Shown here: piece after piece, positions 1-5,714 of the stretch
Layout: each line of letters begins with the position of its first letter
How positions within the stretch are numbered: position 1 is the first letter of the stretch
From: Flavobacteriia bacterium
GTDB taxonomy: Bacteria > Bacteroidota > Bacteroidia > Flavobacteriales > Flavobacteriaceae
Length of the DNA: 7,231 bases
Assembly: GCA_018500075.1 (NCBI GenBank)
Contig: JAHBAN010000054.1
Coordinates: 1-7,231 of the forward strand
Direction of reading: 5' to 3'
Program-made: the position numbers and the translations under genes
The notes under the pieces: model-generated
The model's input: the letters and a program-made list of their open reading frames with translations, nothing else
What the model was told of the DNA's origin: nothing
Database searches by the model: none

Positions 1-91
1 GCTTTGTTGCAGTGCAGAATATTGACCAATGGCGCGCTTGCCAATAGGAAGCATGAAGTTTGGCCTCTGCATTGTGTAGATGGGTCTTAAT

Positions 92-98
92 GGAGAAG
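92..98 (+). promoter_or_regulatory. Ribosome binding site deciding the LysRS start
   Basis: GGAGAAG lies 6 nt upstream of the ATG at 105. It overlaps the alternative in-frame ATG at 90, which itself has no purine-rich site at a workable distance. This favours the downstream start. Confidence 0.7.
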
Positions 99-104
99 AA
101 TACT

Positions 105-1748
105 ATGTCGGCACTGCGTGACGCTGCGATGACCTCGAAAGCCTGGCCCTTTGTGGAAGCGCGCCGCGTTTTGAAGCGTTATGAGAAGCAGCCGCCCGAG
201 AAGGGGTATGTCCTGTTTGAGACGGGATATGGCCCTTCGGGATTGCCTCATATCGGCACCTTTGGCGAAGTGGCGCGCACCAGTATGATCCGCCATGCTT
301 TTGGCGTGATCAGCGATATTCCGAGCAAGCTTGTCTGCTTTTCGGATGATCTGGACGGTATGCGCAAGGTGCCCGGCAATGTGCCCAACCCCGAGGCGCT
401 GGCGGCGCATTTGCAAAAGCCGCTGACCAGCGTGCCGGACCCGTTTAAAAAATTTGACAGCTTTGGCGCGCATAACAATGCGATGCTGCGACGCTTTCTG
501 GACACCTTCGGCTTTGAATACGAGTTTGTCTCGGCGACCGAATTTTATGCCTCCGGGCAGTTTGACAAGATCCTGCTGCGGGCCGCCGAGAAGTATGACG
601 AGATTATGGCTGTGATGCTGAAGTCGTTGCGCGAAGAGCGGCGCAAGACCTATTCGATCTTTCTGCCGATCCACCCTGTGACGGGGCGGGTGATGTATGT
701 TCCCATGAAAGAAGTGAACGCCGCGGCCGGCACGATCACCTTTGACACCGAAGAGGGCGAGGAAATGACCTTGCCGGTGACGGGGGGCAACGTGAAGCTG
801 CAGTGGAAGCCCGATTTTGGCGCGCGCTGGGCGGCGCTCGGGGTGGACTTTGAGATGTATGGCAAGGACCACAGCACCAACACGCCGATTTATGACAGCA
901 TTTGCCGGATATTGGGCGAGCGCGCGCCCGAGCATTTCACCTATGAGCTGTTTCTGGACGAGAACGGCCAGAAAATCTCGAAATCCAGCGGCAATGGTGT
1001 GAGCATTGACGAATGGCTGACCTATGCCAGCACCGAGAGCCTTGGGTATTTCATGTATCTCAAGCCGCAAACGGCCAAGCGGATGCATTTTGATGTGATC
1101 CCCAAGGCGGTGGACGAATACCACCAGCAACTGCGCGCCTATGAGACGCAAGATGCGGCGGCGCGGCTCAACAACCCTGTTTACCATATTCACGGCGGCG
1201 ATGTGCCCAAGTCAGATATGGTTGTGCCATTCTCCATGCTGTTGAATCTGGCCAGCGTGGCGGCGGCCGAGGACAAAGAGGGGCTTTGGGGCTTCATCAA
1301 GCGCTATGCACCCGAGGCGAGCGCGGCAAACAACCCGCAGCTTGACGCGGCGGCGGGCTATGCTGTGCGCTATTTCAACGATTTTGTAAAACCGACGCGG
1401 GTGTTCCGGGCGCCCACAGAGCAGGAGCGCGCGGCGCTTCAGGACCTTGTGCGGGCGCTGAAAGACCCCGAGCTTGCGCGCGAGATGATTGCCAAGAAAA
1501 ACGCCGCGATGGGCAAGGATGAACCAGTGGCGGCGCTTGATATGGCCGATGGCGAGGACTTGCAGAGCATTGTCTTTGCGGTGGGCAAGAACCACGGCTT
1601 TGAAAACCTGCGCGAGTGGTTCGGCGCGATTTATGAGGTTTTGATGGGGGCAAGCCAAGGCCCGCGCTTTGGCAGCTTTATCGCGCTTTACGGCGTTGAG
1701 GAGACGATTGCGCTGATCGAGCAGGGCTTGAACGGCGATCTCGGCTGA
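105..1748 (+). CDS. lysS: Class I lysine--tRNA ligase (LysRS1; also called lysK)
   Basis: This cytoplasmic enzyme charges tRNA-Lys with lysine using ATP. The product is 547 aa, normal for class I LysRS. The class I Rossmann signatures are clear: an N-terminal PSGLPHIGT (HIGH motif, His49-Ile-Gly-Thr52) and KISKS (KMSKS motif, residues 290-294). The remaining C-terminal part would be the helical anticodon-binding region. Most bacteria use the unrelated class II enzyme; the class I form is typical of archaea, alphaproteobacteria and spirochetes, which supports the taxonomic assignment. The ATG at 105 was chosen because GGAGAAG (92-98) sits 6 nt before it and the protein then begins MSALRDAAMTSKAWPF, as I recall for rhodobacterial homologues. 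In-frame starts at 60 (TTG) and 90 (ATG) lack a good ribosome site. No terminator with a U-tract follows; GC hairpin repeats do. Family is certain, exact start fairly sure. Confidence 0.97.
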   Translation: MSALRDAAMTSKAWPFVEARRVLKRYEKQPPEKGYVLFETGYGPSGLPHIGTFGEVARTSMIRHAFGVISDIPSKLVCFSDDLDGMRKVPGNVPNPEALAAHLQKPLTSVPDPFKKFDSFGAHNNAMLRRFLDTFGFEYEFVSATEFYASGQFDKILLRAAEKYDEIMAVMLKSLREERRKTYSIFLPIHPVTGRVMYVPMKEVNAAAGTITFDTEEGEEMTLPVTGGNVKLQWKPDFGARWAALGVDFEMYGKDHSTNTPIYDSICRILGERAPEHFTYELFLDENGQKISKSSGNGVSIDEWLTYASTESLGYFMYLKPQTAKRMHFDVIPKAVDEYHQQLRAYETQDAAARLNNPVYHIHGGDVPKSDMVVPFSMLLNLASVAAAEDKEGLWGFIKRYAPEASAANNPQLDAAAGYAVRYFNDFVKPTRVFRAPTEQERAALQDLVRALKDPELAREMIAKKNAAMGKDEPVAALDMADGEDLQSIVFAVGKNHGFENLREWFGAIYEVLMGASQGPRFGSFIALYGVEETIALIEQGLNGDLG

Positions 1749-1770
1749 AGACCCGGGCGGCGGCCCCGCA

Positions 1771-1898
1771 GACCATAACCCAACTTGGGGCTGGCCCCGC
1801 CGACCACAACCCGTCTGGGGGGCTAGCCTCCCCCAGACCGCAGCTCAGCTGGGGGGCAGCCCCCCTGACCGCAGCTCAGCTGGGGGGCCAGCCCCCCA
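1771..1898. repeat. Four imperfect tandem units carrying GC hairpins
   Basis: Four units start with GACC at 1771, 1802, 1836 and 1867, with lengths 31, 34, 31 and 32 bp. Each has a short spacer, a G-run, a small loop and a C-run. The hairpins are GGGG/CCCC at 1787-1798, TCTGGGGG/CCCCCAGA at 1814-1821 and 1830-1837, GGGGGG/CCCCCC at 1851-1865, and CTGGGGGG/CCCCCCAG at 1880-1887 and 1892-1899. Units 3 and 4 share the spacer GACCGCAGCTCAGCTG exactly; units 1 and 2 are more diverged. A possible half unit precedes at 1755-1770. The array ends in CCCGGGATATTTCGGG (1904-1919), itself a weak 4 bp hairpin. From memory, G-run/C-run elements ending in GGGATATTT are frequent after genes in Rhodobacteraceae. 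They may help 3' end formation or mRNA stability of LysRS, but that is inference. Confidence 0.85.
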
Positions 1899-2047
1899 GA
1901 CCCCCCGGGATATTTCGGGAAAGAAAAAGGCGGGGGACTCAGGGGAGGACATTTTTTCGGGTGGATTTTCGTAAAATGGTGTTGGGTGGTGTGAAAAATG
2001 TTTGGGCGGGATTGTGCTAATTTTATTTTTTGGCGAATAAGACGACA

Positions 2048-2082
2048 TATTTATGTTGTATTTTGTATAGCTATTTTGTATA
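2048..2082 (+). promoter_or_regulatory. Candidate promoter and direct repeat of the H-NS-like gene
   Basis: TATTTTGTATA occurs exactly twice, at 2059-2069 and 2072-2082, a 13 bp period, with a degenerate third copy (TATTTATG) from 2048. Within it, TTGTAT (2056-2061) and TATACC (2079-2084) are 17 nt apart and could be the -35 and -10 elements. That would place transcription start at about 2091, essentially at the ATG. The AT-rich repeat is also the kind of DNA that H-NS proteins bind. The repeat is seen directly; the promoter role is inference. Confidence 0.4.
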
Positions 2083-2091
2083 CCAGCGCAC

Positions 2092-2412
2092 ATGAATACT
2101 AATTTAGATGATATGCCGCTCCCCGAGCTTCTCGCGCTGCGGGATGCTGTGAGCTCCCAGATCGCGCGCCATGAGCACCGTAAGAAGCAAGAGGCAATTG
2201 CTCAGCTCGAAGAAACCGCAAAAACCTACGGGTTTTCTTTGTCGGATCTGGTTGCTGCGGAAGGCCAGGGGCAACGGCGCACAAAGGCTGCGATAAAATA
2301 TCGGCATCCTGACAACCCCGAACTGAAATGGAGCGGGCGCGGACTGCGCCCCCGTTGGCTTGTGGCGGCGCTTCAGGACGGCACGGCGCAGCTTGAAGAC
2401 TTTAAAGTCTGA
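2092..2412 (+). CDS. H-NS family nucleoid-associated protein (HvrA-like)
   Basis: This 106 aa protein would bind AT-rich DNA in the nucleoid and modulate transcription; in Rhodobacter the relative HvrA acts on photosynthesis and nitrogen-related genes. The N-terminal half (about residues 5-55) is a charged helical segment suited to oligomerisation, including QIARHEHRKKQEAIAQLEE. The C-terminal half holds the DNA-binding core YRHPDNPELKWSGRGLRPRWL, matching the family pattern of a W-[ST]-G-x-G loop followed by P and a C-terminal helix. The length fits short alphaproteobacterial H-NS proteins. The upstream bases (about 2075-2091) contain no Shine-Dalgarno, unlike every neighbour, so translation may be leaderless or SD-independent. 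The DUF4864 gene follows 67 nt later on the same strand. The family is well supported; which regulator it is (HvrA, Spb or another paralogue) cannot be told. Confidence 0.9.
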   Translation: MNTNLDDMPLPELLALRDAVSSQIARHEHRKKQEAIAQLEETAKTYGFSLSDLVAAEGQGQRRTKAAIKYRHPDNPELKWSGRGLRPRWLVAALQDGTAQLEDFKV

Positions 2413-2465
2413 GCGCGGCGGGGCGCGGAGTGATCTGATCTGTCGGGCGTTGCGTAACCTCTTTT

Positions 2466-2472
2466 AGGAGGG
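2466..2472 (+). promoter_or_regulatory. Strong ribosome binding site of the DUF4864 gene
   Basis: AGGAGGG is a near-perfect anti-16S match, 7 nt before the ATG at 2480, and fixes that start. Confidence 0.8.
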
Positions 2473-2479
2473 CTGCGGA

Positions 2480-2905
2480 ATGAAACAGATTTTGCTATTG
2501 TTGGCGATCGGGCTTGCGCTCTGGGTCAAGCCTGTGAGTGCGCAAGCGCCCGCCCCAACGCTTTCGGGAGCGGCGCATCAGGCTGTGATTTCAGCGCAGG
2601 TCGAGGCGTTTCAGGCGGATGATTTTGTGCGGGCGTTTTCATATGCCAGCCCGACGATCCGCGATCTGTTTCGCACTCCGGAAAATTTTGCGGCCATGGT
2701 GAAGCGGGGCTATCCTATGGTCTGGCGGACGCACGATCTGCACTATCTTGAGGCGCGCAGCATTGCCGGGGCGCTTTGGCAGAAGGTGCTTGTGACAGAT
2801 GCCAAGGGCGAACGGTTTTTGCTGGATTATCGGATGATCCGGATCGGGGGCCGCTGGCGGATTGATGCGGTGCAAATGCTCACGCTGCCTGACGTGGCGG
2901 CCTGA
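2480..2905 (+). CDS. DUF4864 domain-containing exported protein
   Basis: This 141 aa protein of unknown function resembles the DUF4864 family. Residues 1-21 form a Sec-type signal peptide: Lys at position 3, a Leu/Ile-rich core, and a VSA-Q cleavage site, so the mature protein should be periplasmic. The mature part begins with a low-complexity QAPAPTLSGA stretch, then a helical segment (VISAQVEAFQADDFVRAFSYAS) and a region ending FLLDYRMIRIGGRWRIDAVQML. That helix-plus-curved-sheet order looks NTF2/SnoaL-like, and the R-I-G-G-R-W-R-I-D-A-V ending is typical of such folds. It may share a transcript with the H-NS-like gene 67 nt upstream. It is convergent with the DUF2244 gene, with 83 bp between stops. 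I see no catalytic motif and cannot assign a role. Confidence 0.85.
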   Translation: MKQILLLLAIGLALWVKPVSAQAPAPTLSGAAHQAVISAQVEAFQADDFVRAFSYASPTIRDLFRTPENFAAMVKRGYPMVWRTHDLHYLEARSIAGALWQKVLVTDAKGERFLLDYRMIRIGGRWRIDAVQMLTLPDVAA

Positions 2906-2932
2906 GCGGGCGCGCCCGAGGCTCTACATGGG

Positions 2933-2986
2933 CACTGCCACTTCCACCTGAACTGCCACTGGCACTGCCACTGGCACCGGAACGGG
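2933..2986. repeat. Hexanucleotide repeat tract between convergent stop codons
   Basis: Nine consecutive 6 bp units read CACTGC, CACTTC, CACCTG, AACTGC, CACTGG, CACTGC, CACTGG, CACCGG, AACGGG. It includes ACTGCCACTGGC twice in perfect tandem (2952-2963 and 2964-2975). The tract fills most of the gap between the DUF4864 and DUF2244 stops and begins 2 bp beyond the DUF2244 stop codon. TGCCA/TGGCA arms could form small hairpins on either strand, but no U-tract follows. Confidence 0.85.
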
Positions 2987-2988
2987 TG

Positions 2989-3474
2989 TCAGGGCTGTGC
3001 CGCTTTCAGGGCGGTTTGAAGCTCGCCAATCAGCTCTTTGCGTTCCTCCTCGGAGAGAAACTTGCCGATTTCCGCCTCGCGGCCATTGCCTGAGAGGGTG
3101 ATATAATGGGGCACCGGCCCGGCCTGCGGATAGATCTGTGCGCGGGTCCAATAGGTGTTGCAGCTCCAGTGGAGCGCGGGGCCTTTGTGGGGGTGATGCG
3201 TGAGATGTGTTTCTTGCGCGGTGATGGTGAGAACCTCGCGGGCGTCGCCTGTGCGATAGGTGTGCATGAAGGCAAAGTAGAGGCCCGTGAGCGTGATGAG
3301 CACGAAGGGCAGCATCCCCCAGAGCAGGGCCGTTCCGATCAGGCCGAAGAGGGGCAGCATGGCCAGAATGAAGATACTGCCGAAGACGCCGACGAAGCCG
3401 CGGATCGGCAGGCTGCGGTGGGGCCAGAGGCTCAGGGTCTGGCTGTCTTGGGTTCGGGTCCAGTGATAGGGCAT
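2989..3474 (-). CDS. DUF2244 domain-containing membrane protein
   Basis: This 161 aa protein of unknown function matches the DUF2244 family of alphaproteobacterial inner-membrane proteins. After a short N-terminal tail with the recognisable LWPHRSLPIRGF motif (about 16-27), two hydrophobic helices follow at about 27-47 and 50-70, separated by a tight Gly-containing turn. The C-terminal domain is soluble: HTYRTGDAREVLTIT, then a tryptophan-containing beta segment (LHWSCNTYWTRA, about 101-112), PHYITLSGNGREAEIGKFLS and a final amphipathic helix. The ATG at 3474 has AGGAG (3481-3485 on this strand) 6 nt upstream. The open frame continues upstream to 3798 but would cross the ctaD terminator and coding end, so that extension is rejected. 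It lies downstream of ctaD on the same strand, beyond a terminator. An accessory role with the oxidase is possible but unproven. Confidence 0.88.
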   Translation of the reverse strand: MPYHWTRTQDSQTLSLWPHRSLPIRGFVGVFGSIFILAMLPLFGLIGTALLWGMLPFVLITLTGLYFAFMHTYRTGDAREVLTITAQETHLTHHPHKGPALHWSCNTYWTRAQIYPQAGPVPHYITLSGNGREAEIGKFLSEEERKELIGELQTALKAAQP

Positions 3475-3713
3475 CGGGCGCTCCTGTAACGGGGGAGGGC
3501 GCGCATGAGCGCGCAGCAAAGGGGGCAGGCGCGGCCCGGTAACGCGCGGCCAGAGACGGGGCGGGCCGGCCCGAGGCGGCAAAGCCTGGCGGCGGGGACA
3601 CCGCGTCTGTGGGCGCGGAACGCGGGGCCGCGGAACAGCGGGGTATTGCGCCAAAATAGAAACGGGGCCCCAGATTGCTTTGGAGCCCCGTTGGTTTGAT
3701 TTAGAGCACCGGC
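3475..3713. other. GC-rich gap between ctaD and the DUF2244 gene
   Basis: The 239 bp gap contains the ctaD terminator (3652-3692) and then GC-rich sequence that must hold the leader and probably the promoter of the DUF2244 gene. Visible structures are a 6 bp hairpin GCGCGC-ATGA-GCGCGC (3499-3514), a perfect 12 bp palindrome CGGGCCGGCCCG (3562-3573), and two copies of CGCGGAAC 15 bp apart (3614-3621 and 3629-3636). I see no convincing -10/-35 pair and no gene. Confidence 0.6.
3652..3692 (-). terminator. Rho-independent terminator of ctaD
   Basis: Arms at 3661-3671 (AACGGGGCCCC) and 3682-3692 (GGAGCCCCGTT) form an 11 bp stem with one G-U wobble and a 10 nt loop. In the minus-strand transcript it is followed by UUUCUAUUUUG (read from 3662 down to 3652). 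It begins 21 nt after the ctaD stop codon and should separate ctaD from the DUF2244 gene. Confidence 0.85.
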
Positions 3714-5384
3714 TTAGTGGGCGTGCTGCTTGTCCCAGTCTTCCTGCTTTGGAAGCTGCTCGAACGTGTGCTCGGGCGGCGGGCTTGGCAGGGTCCACTC
3801 AAGCGTGTCTGCATATTCGTTCCAGTAGTTGTTCTCGGTCACTTTTGCGCCGCGGAACAGGGTGTAGAACACGATCCCGAAGAACAGGATGAAAGATGCG
3901 AACGACAGGAAGGCGCCCCATGAGGAGACATAGTTCCAGTAGGCGAAGGCTTCGGGATAGTCGATGTAGCGACGTGGCATCCCTTGGCGACCCAGGAAGT
4001 GCTGTGGGAAGAAGGTGATGTTGACGCCGATAAAGAACATCCAGAAGTGCACCTTGCCCCAGAACTCCGGGTATTGGCGGCCTGTCATCTTGCCGATGTA
4101 GAAATAGATCCCGGCGAAGATGGTGAAGGCTGCCCCCATCGACATGGTGTAGTGGAAGTGGGCCACAACATAATAGGTGTCGTGATAGGCGCGGTCGATG
4201 CCGGCCTGAGACAGAACGATGCCTGTGACGCCGCCGATTGTGAAGAGGATCAAGAAGCCGATGGCAAAGAGCATCGGTGTTTTGAACTCAAGGCTGCCGC
4301 CCCACATGGTCGCGATCCAGGAGAAGACCTTGATCCCTGTGGGAATCGCGATCGTCATGGTGGCGAGCATGAAGTAGCTTTGCTGTGTCAGGGACATTCC
4401 GACGGTATACATATGGTGTGCCCAGACAACGAAGCCGAGCGCGCCGATCGCGATGATCGCCCAGACCATGGGCAGGTAGCCGAACACAGGCTTGCGCGAG
4501 AAAGTCGCGAAGATGTGCGAGACGAGGCCAAAGCCCGGCAGAACCACGATATATACTTCGGGGTGACCGAAGAACCAGAGGATGTGCTGGTAGAGGATCG
4601 GATCGCCGCCGCCGGCCGGGTCAAAGAAGGTTGTCCCGAAGTTGCGGTCGGTGAGGAGCATGGTGATCGCGCCGGCCAGAACAGGCAGGGCGAGAAGGAT
4701 GAGCCATGCGGTCACGAAGATCGACCAGGCAAAGAGCGGAACCTTGAACAATGTCATGCCGGGGGCACGCATATTGAGGAAGGTTGTGATCATATTGATC
4801 GCGCCCAGGATCGAGCTTGCGCCGGAGACGTGCACCGCGAAGATCGCAAGATCCATCGACATACCGCCTTCTGTCGTGGAGAGCGGCGGGTAGAGCACCC
4901 AGCCAACGCCGGAGCCGAGCTGGTCATTGCCACCGGGAGCAAGCATCGAGGCCACGCCAAGCGCAACACCGGCAACATACATCCAGAAGGAGAGGTTGTT
5001 CATCCGTGGGAAAGCCATGTCTGGCGCACCGATTTGCAGCGGCATGAAGTAGTTACCAAAGCCGCCAAACAGCGCCGGAATCACCACAAAGAACATCATC
5101 AGGACGCCGTGATAGGTGATCAGAACGTTCCAGAGGTGCCCGTTCGGGGTGCAGACTTCGCCGGATGTGACGAAGCGGAAGCCTTCCATACACATATGCT
5201 GAACGCCAGGTTGCATCAGCTCGAGGCGCATGAAAACGGTGAAGGTAACGGCGATCAGACCGGCAAGCGCCGAAACGATCAGATAAAGCAGACCAATGTC
5301 TTTATGATTGGTCGAGAGGAACCAGCGCGTAAAGAAGCTCCGGTTGTCCTCGTGGTCGTGGCTGTGAATGGCTGCGTCTGCCAT
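3714..5384 (-). CDS. ctaD: aa3-type cytochrome c oxidase subunit I
   Basis: This is the catalytic subunit of the inner-membrane haem-copper oxidase; it reduces O2 to water with electrons from cytochrome c and pumps protons. It is 556 aa with about 12 hydrophobic helices. All key residues are present: haem a ligands His92 (YHGV) and His411, haem a3 ligand His409 (VVAHFHYTMS), CuB ligands His274, His323 and His324 (HHMYTVG), the cross-linked Tyr278 in GHPEVY, D-channel Asp122 and Glu276, and K-channel Lys352 (IPTGIKVFSW). Each lies exactly 10 positions below the Rhodobacter sphaeroides number, confirming an A-type oxidase. The ATG at 5384 has AGGGAGG (5390-5396) 5 nt before it; a longer frame to 5405 includes that ribosome site and is rejected. 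The other subunits (ctaC, ctaE) are not adjacent, which is usual in Rhodobacterales where ctaD stands alone. Its own terminator follows, and its upstream region carries FNR-type boxes. Confidence 0.98.
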   Translation of the reverse strand: MADAAIHSHDHEDNRSFFTRWFLSTNHKDIGLLYLIVSALAGLIAVTFTVFMRLELMQPGVQHMCMEGFRFVTSGEVCTPNGHLWNVLITYHGVLMMFFVVIPALFGGFGNYFMPLQIGAPDMAFPRMNNLSFWMYVAGVALGVASMLAPGGNDQLGSGVGWVLYPPLSTTEGGMSMDLAIFAVHVSGASSILGAINMITTFLNMRAPGMTLFKVPLFAWSIFVTAWLILLALPVLAGAITMLLTDRNFGTTFFDPAGGGDPILYQHILWFFGHPEVYIVVLPGFGLVSHIFATFSRKPVFGYLPMVWAIIAIGALGFVVWAHHMYTVGMSLTQQSYFMLATMTIAIPTGIKVFSWIATMWGGSLEFKTPMLFAIGFLILFTIGGVTGIVLSQAGIDRAYHDTYYVVAHFHYTMSMGAAFTIFAGIYFYIGKMTGRQYPEFWGKVHFWMFFIGVNITFFPQHFLGRQGMPRRYIDYPEAFAYWNYVSSWGAFLSFASFILFFGIVFYTLFRGAKVTENNYWNEYADTLEWTLPSPPPEHTFEQLPKQEDWDKQHAH

Positions 5385-5389
5385 GCGTG

Positions 5390-5396
5390 CCTCCCT
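5390..5396 (-). promoter_or_regulatory. Ribosome binding site of ctaD
   Basis: AGGGAGG on the minus strand lies 5 nt before the ATG at 5384 and decides between this start and the in-frame codon at 5405. Confidence 0.75.
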
Positions 5397-5510
5397 TGGT
5401 TCCAAAATTCGGCATACGAAAAGGGGAATCCAGCGGGAATCCCTCTGCGCATACGGGGTGTATCATTTATACGTTTTAGAATGTGTGTCTGTCTTGGGCA
5501 ACGGGTGAAG

Positions 5511-5524
5511 TTGATCCAGATCAA
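5511..5524 (-). promoter_or_regulatory. Perfect FNR/FnrL-type box upstream of ctaD
   Basis: TTGATCCAGATCAA matches the FNR consensus TTGAT-N4-ATCAA in all ten defined positions. It directly abuts a consensus -10 hexamer (TATAAT, 5530-5525 on the minus strand) and would cover the predicted transcription start at about 5518, a typical repressor position. FnrL is an oxygen-labile [4Fe-4S] regulator, so binding under low oxygen would repress the aa3 oxidase. The match is direct; the regulatory sense is inference. Confidence 0.8.
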
Positions 5525-5530
5525 ATTATA
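5525..5530 (-). promoter_or_regulatory. Candidate -10 element of ctaD
   Basis: The minus strand reads TATAAT, a perfect sigma-70-type -10 hexamer in an otherwise GC-rich genome. No good -35 hexamer sits at 16-18 nt upstream; that place is occupied by the degenerate FNR-like box, so the promoter may depend on an activator or use another -10 closer to the gene. Confidence 0.45.
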
Positions 5531-5543
5531 TTGTCGCACCCCC

Positions 5544-5557
5544 TTGTGACAGATCAA
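5544..5557 (-). promoter_or_regulatory. Second, degenerate FNR/CRP-family box
   Basis: TTGTGACAGATCAA keeps the ATCAA half exactly and TTG of the other half, with two mismatches to TTGAT-N4-ATCAA. Its centre is 33 bp from that of the perfect box, close to three helical turns, so both would face the same side of the DNA. It overlaps the expected -35 area of the TATAAT promoter. Confidence 0.5.
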
Positions 5558-5616
5558 ATGAAGGCGCGCGCGGGGCGGATCTGGCTGTTTTGCAGGGCGC
5601 GGGGAGAGGGCGGCGG

Positions 5617-5651
5617 ACATAGAAAACGCCCCCGCGCAGGGCAGGGGCGTT
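5617..5651 (-). terminator. Rho-independent terminator of the cytochrome c gene
   Basis: Arms AACGCCCC (5625-5632) and GGGGCGTT (5644-5651) form a perfect 8 bp stem with an 11 nt loop. On the minus strand it is followed by UUUUCUAUGU, a moderate U-tract. It lies 63 nt after the stop codon at 5715 and should insulate ctaD from read-through. Confidence 0.75.
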
Positions 5652-5714
5652 ATGATCGCATTAAGACAAGCGTCAGGCTCTGTCTCTGGCCTCGTCTGTG
5701 GCCTTGCTTTTGGC

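Larger units (their letters stand above)
1749..2091. other. 343 bp intergenic region between LysRS and the H-NS-like gene
   Basis: The region has no credible gene. Its left half (about 1755-1920) is very GC-rich and made of tandem hairpin units (see the repeat entry). From about 1950 it switches abruptly to T-rich sequence: in 2011-2080 only 17 of 70 bases are G or C. The AT-rich part probably holds the promoter of the H-NS-like gene. No classical rho-independent terminator for LysRS is visible; the GC hairpins lack a following U-tract. Confidence 0.8.
5385..5714. other. 330 bp control region between the cytochrome c gene and ctaD
   Basis: No gene is supported here. In minus-strand order it holds the terminator of the cytochrome c gene (5617-5651), a degenerate FNR-like box, a TATAAT, a perfect FNR box, possible secondary -10 elements (TAAAAC at 5478-5473, preceded 17 nt upstream by TTGCCC; TATAAA at 5471-5466), and the ctaD ribosome site. 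If transcription starts near 5518 the ctaD leader is about 130 nt long. Confidence 0.7.

Noticed and set aside
53..79. An 8-codon upstream frame (MKFGLCIV) before the LysRS gene, a possible leader peptide
   Set aside because: The purine stretch AGGAAG is only 1 nt from its ATG, too close to act as a ribosome site. It has no lysine-rich or attenuator-like features and no following terminator hairpin.
87..1193. A 368-codon open frame on the minus strand, antisense to the LysRS gene
   Set aside because: It is a shadow of the LysRS gene; composition is Arg/His/Gly-rich and I recognise no domain or ribosome site.
1845..2093. An 82-codon minus-strand frame in the gap before the H-NS-like gene
   Set aside because: It consists of translated hairpin repeat and AT-rich promoter sequence with no ribosome site and no recognisable protein features.
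2924..3601. A 225-codon minus-strand frame ending in a Val-Pro/Val-Ala tail
   Set aside because: The other minus-strand frame carries the recognisable DUF2244 sequence with a good ribosome site. This one is Pro/Ala/Arg-rich without family features. The tail is kept only as a repeat observation.
3475..3798. N-terminal extension of the DUF2244 frame
   Set aside because: It would run through the end of ctaD and its terminator; the sequence is low-complexity, and the ATG at 3474 has a proper ribosome site.
3984..5549. A 521-codon open frame on the plus strand, antisense to ctaD
   Set aside because: It mirrors the certain ctaD gene. Its translation is His/Glu/Asp/Arg-rich low-quality sequence without recognisable domains, as expected for the antisense of a GC-rich hydrophobic protein.
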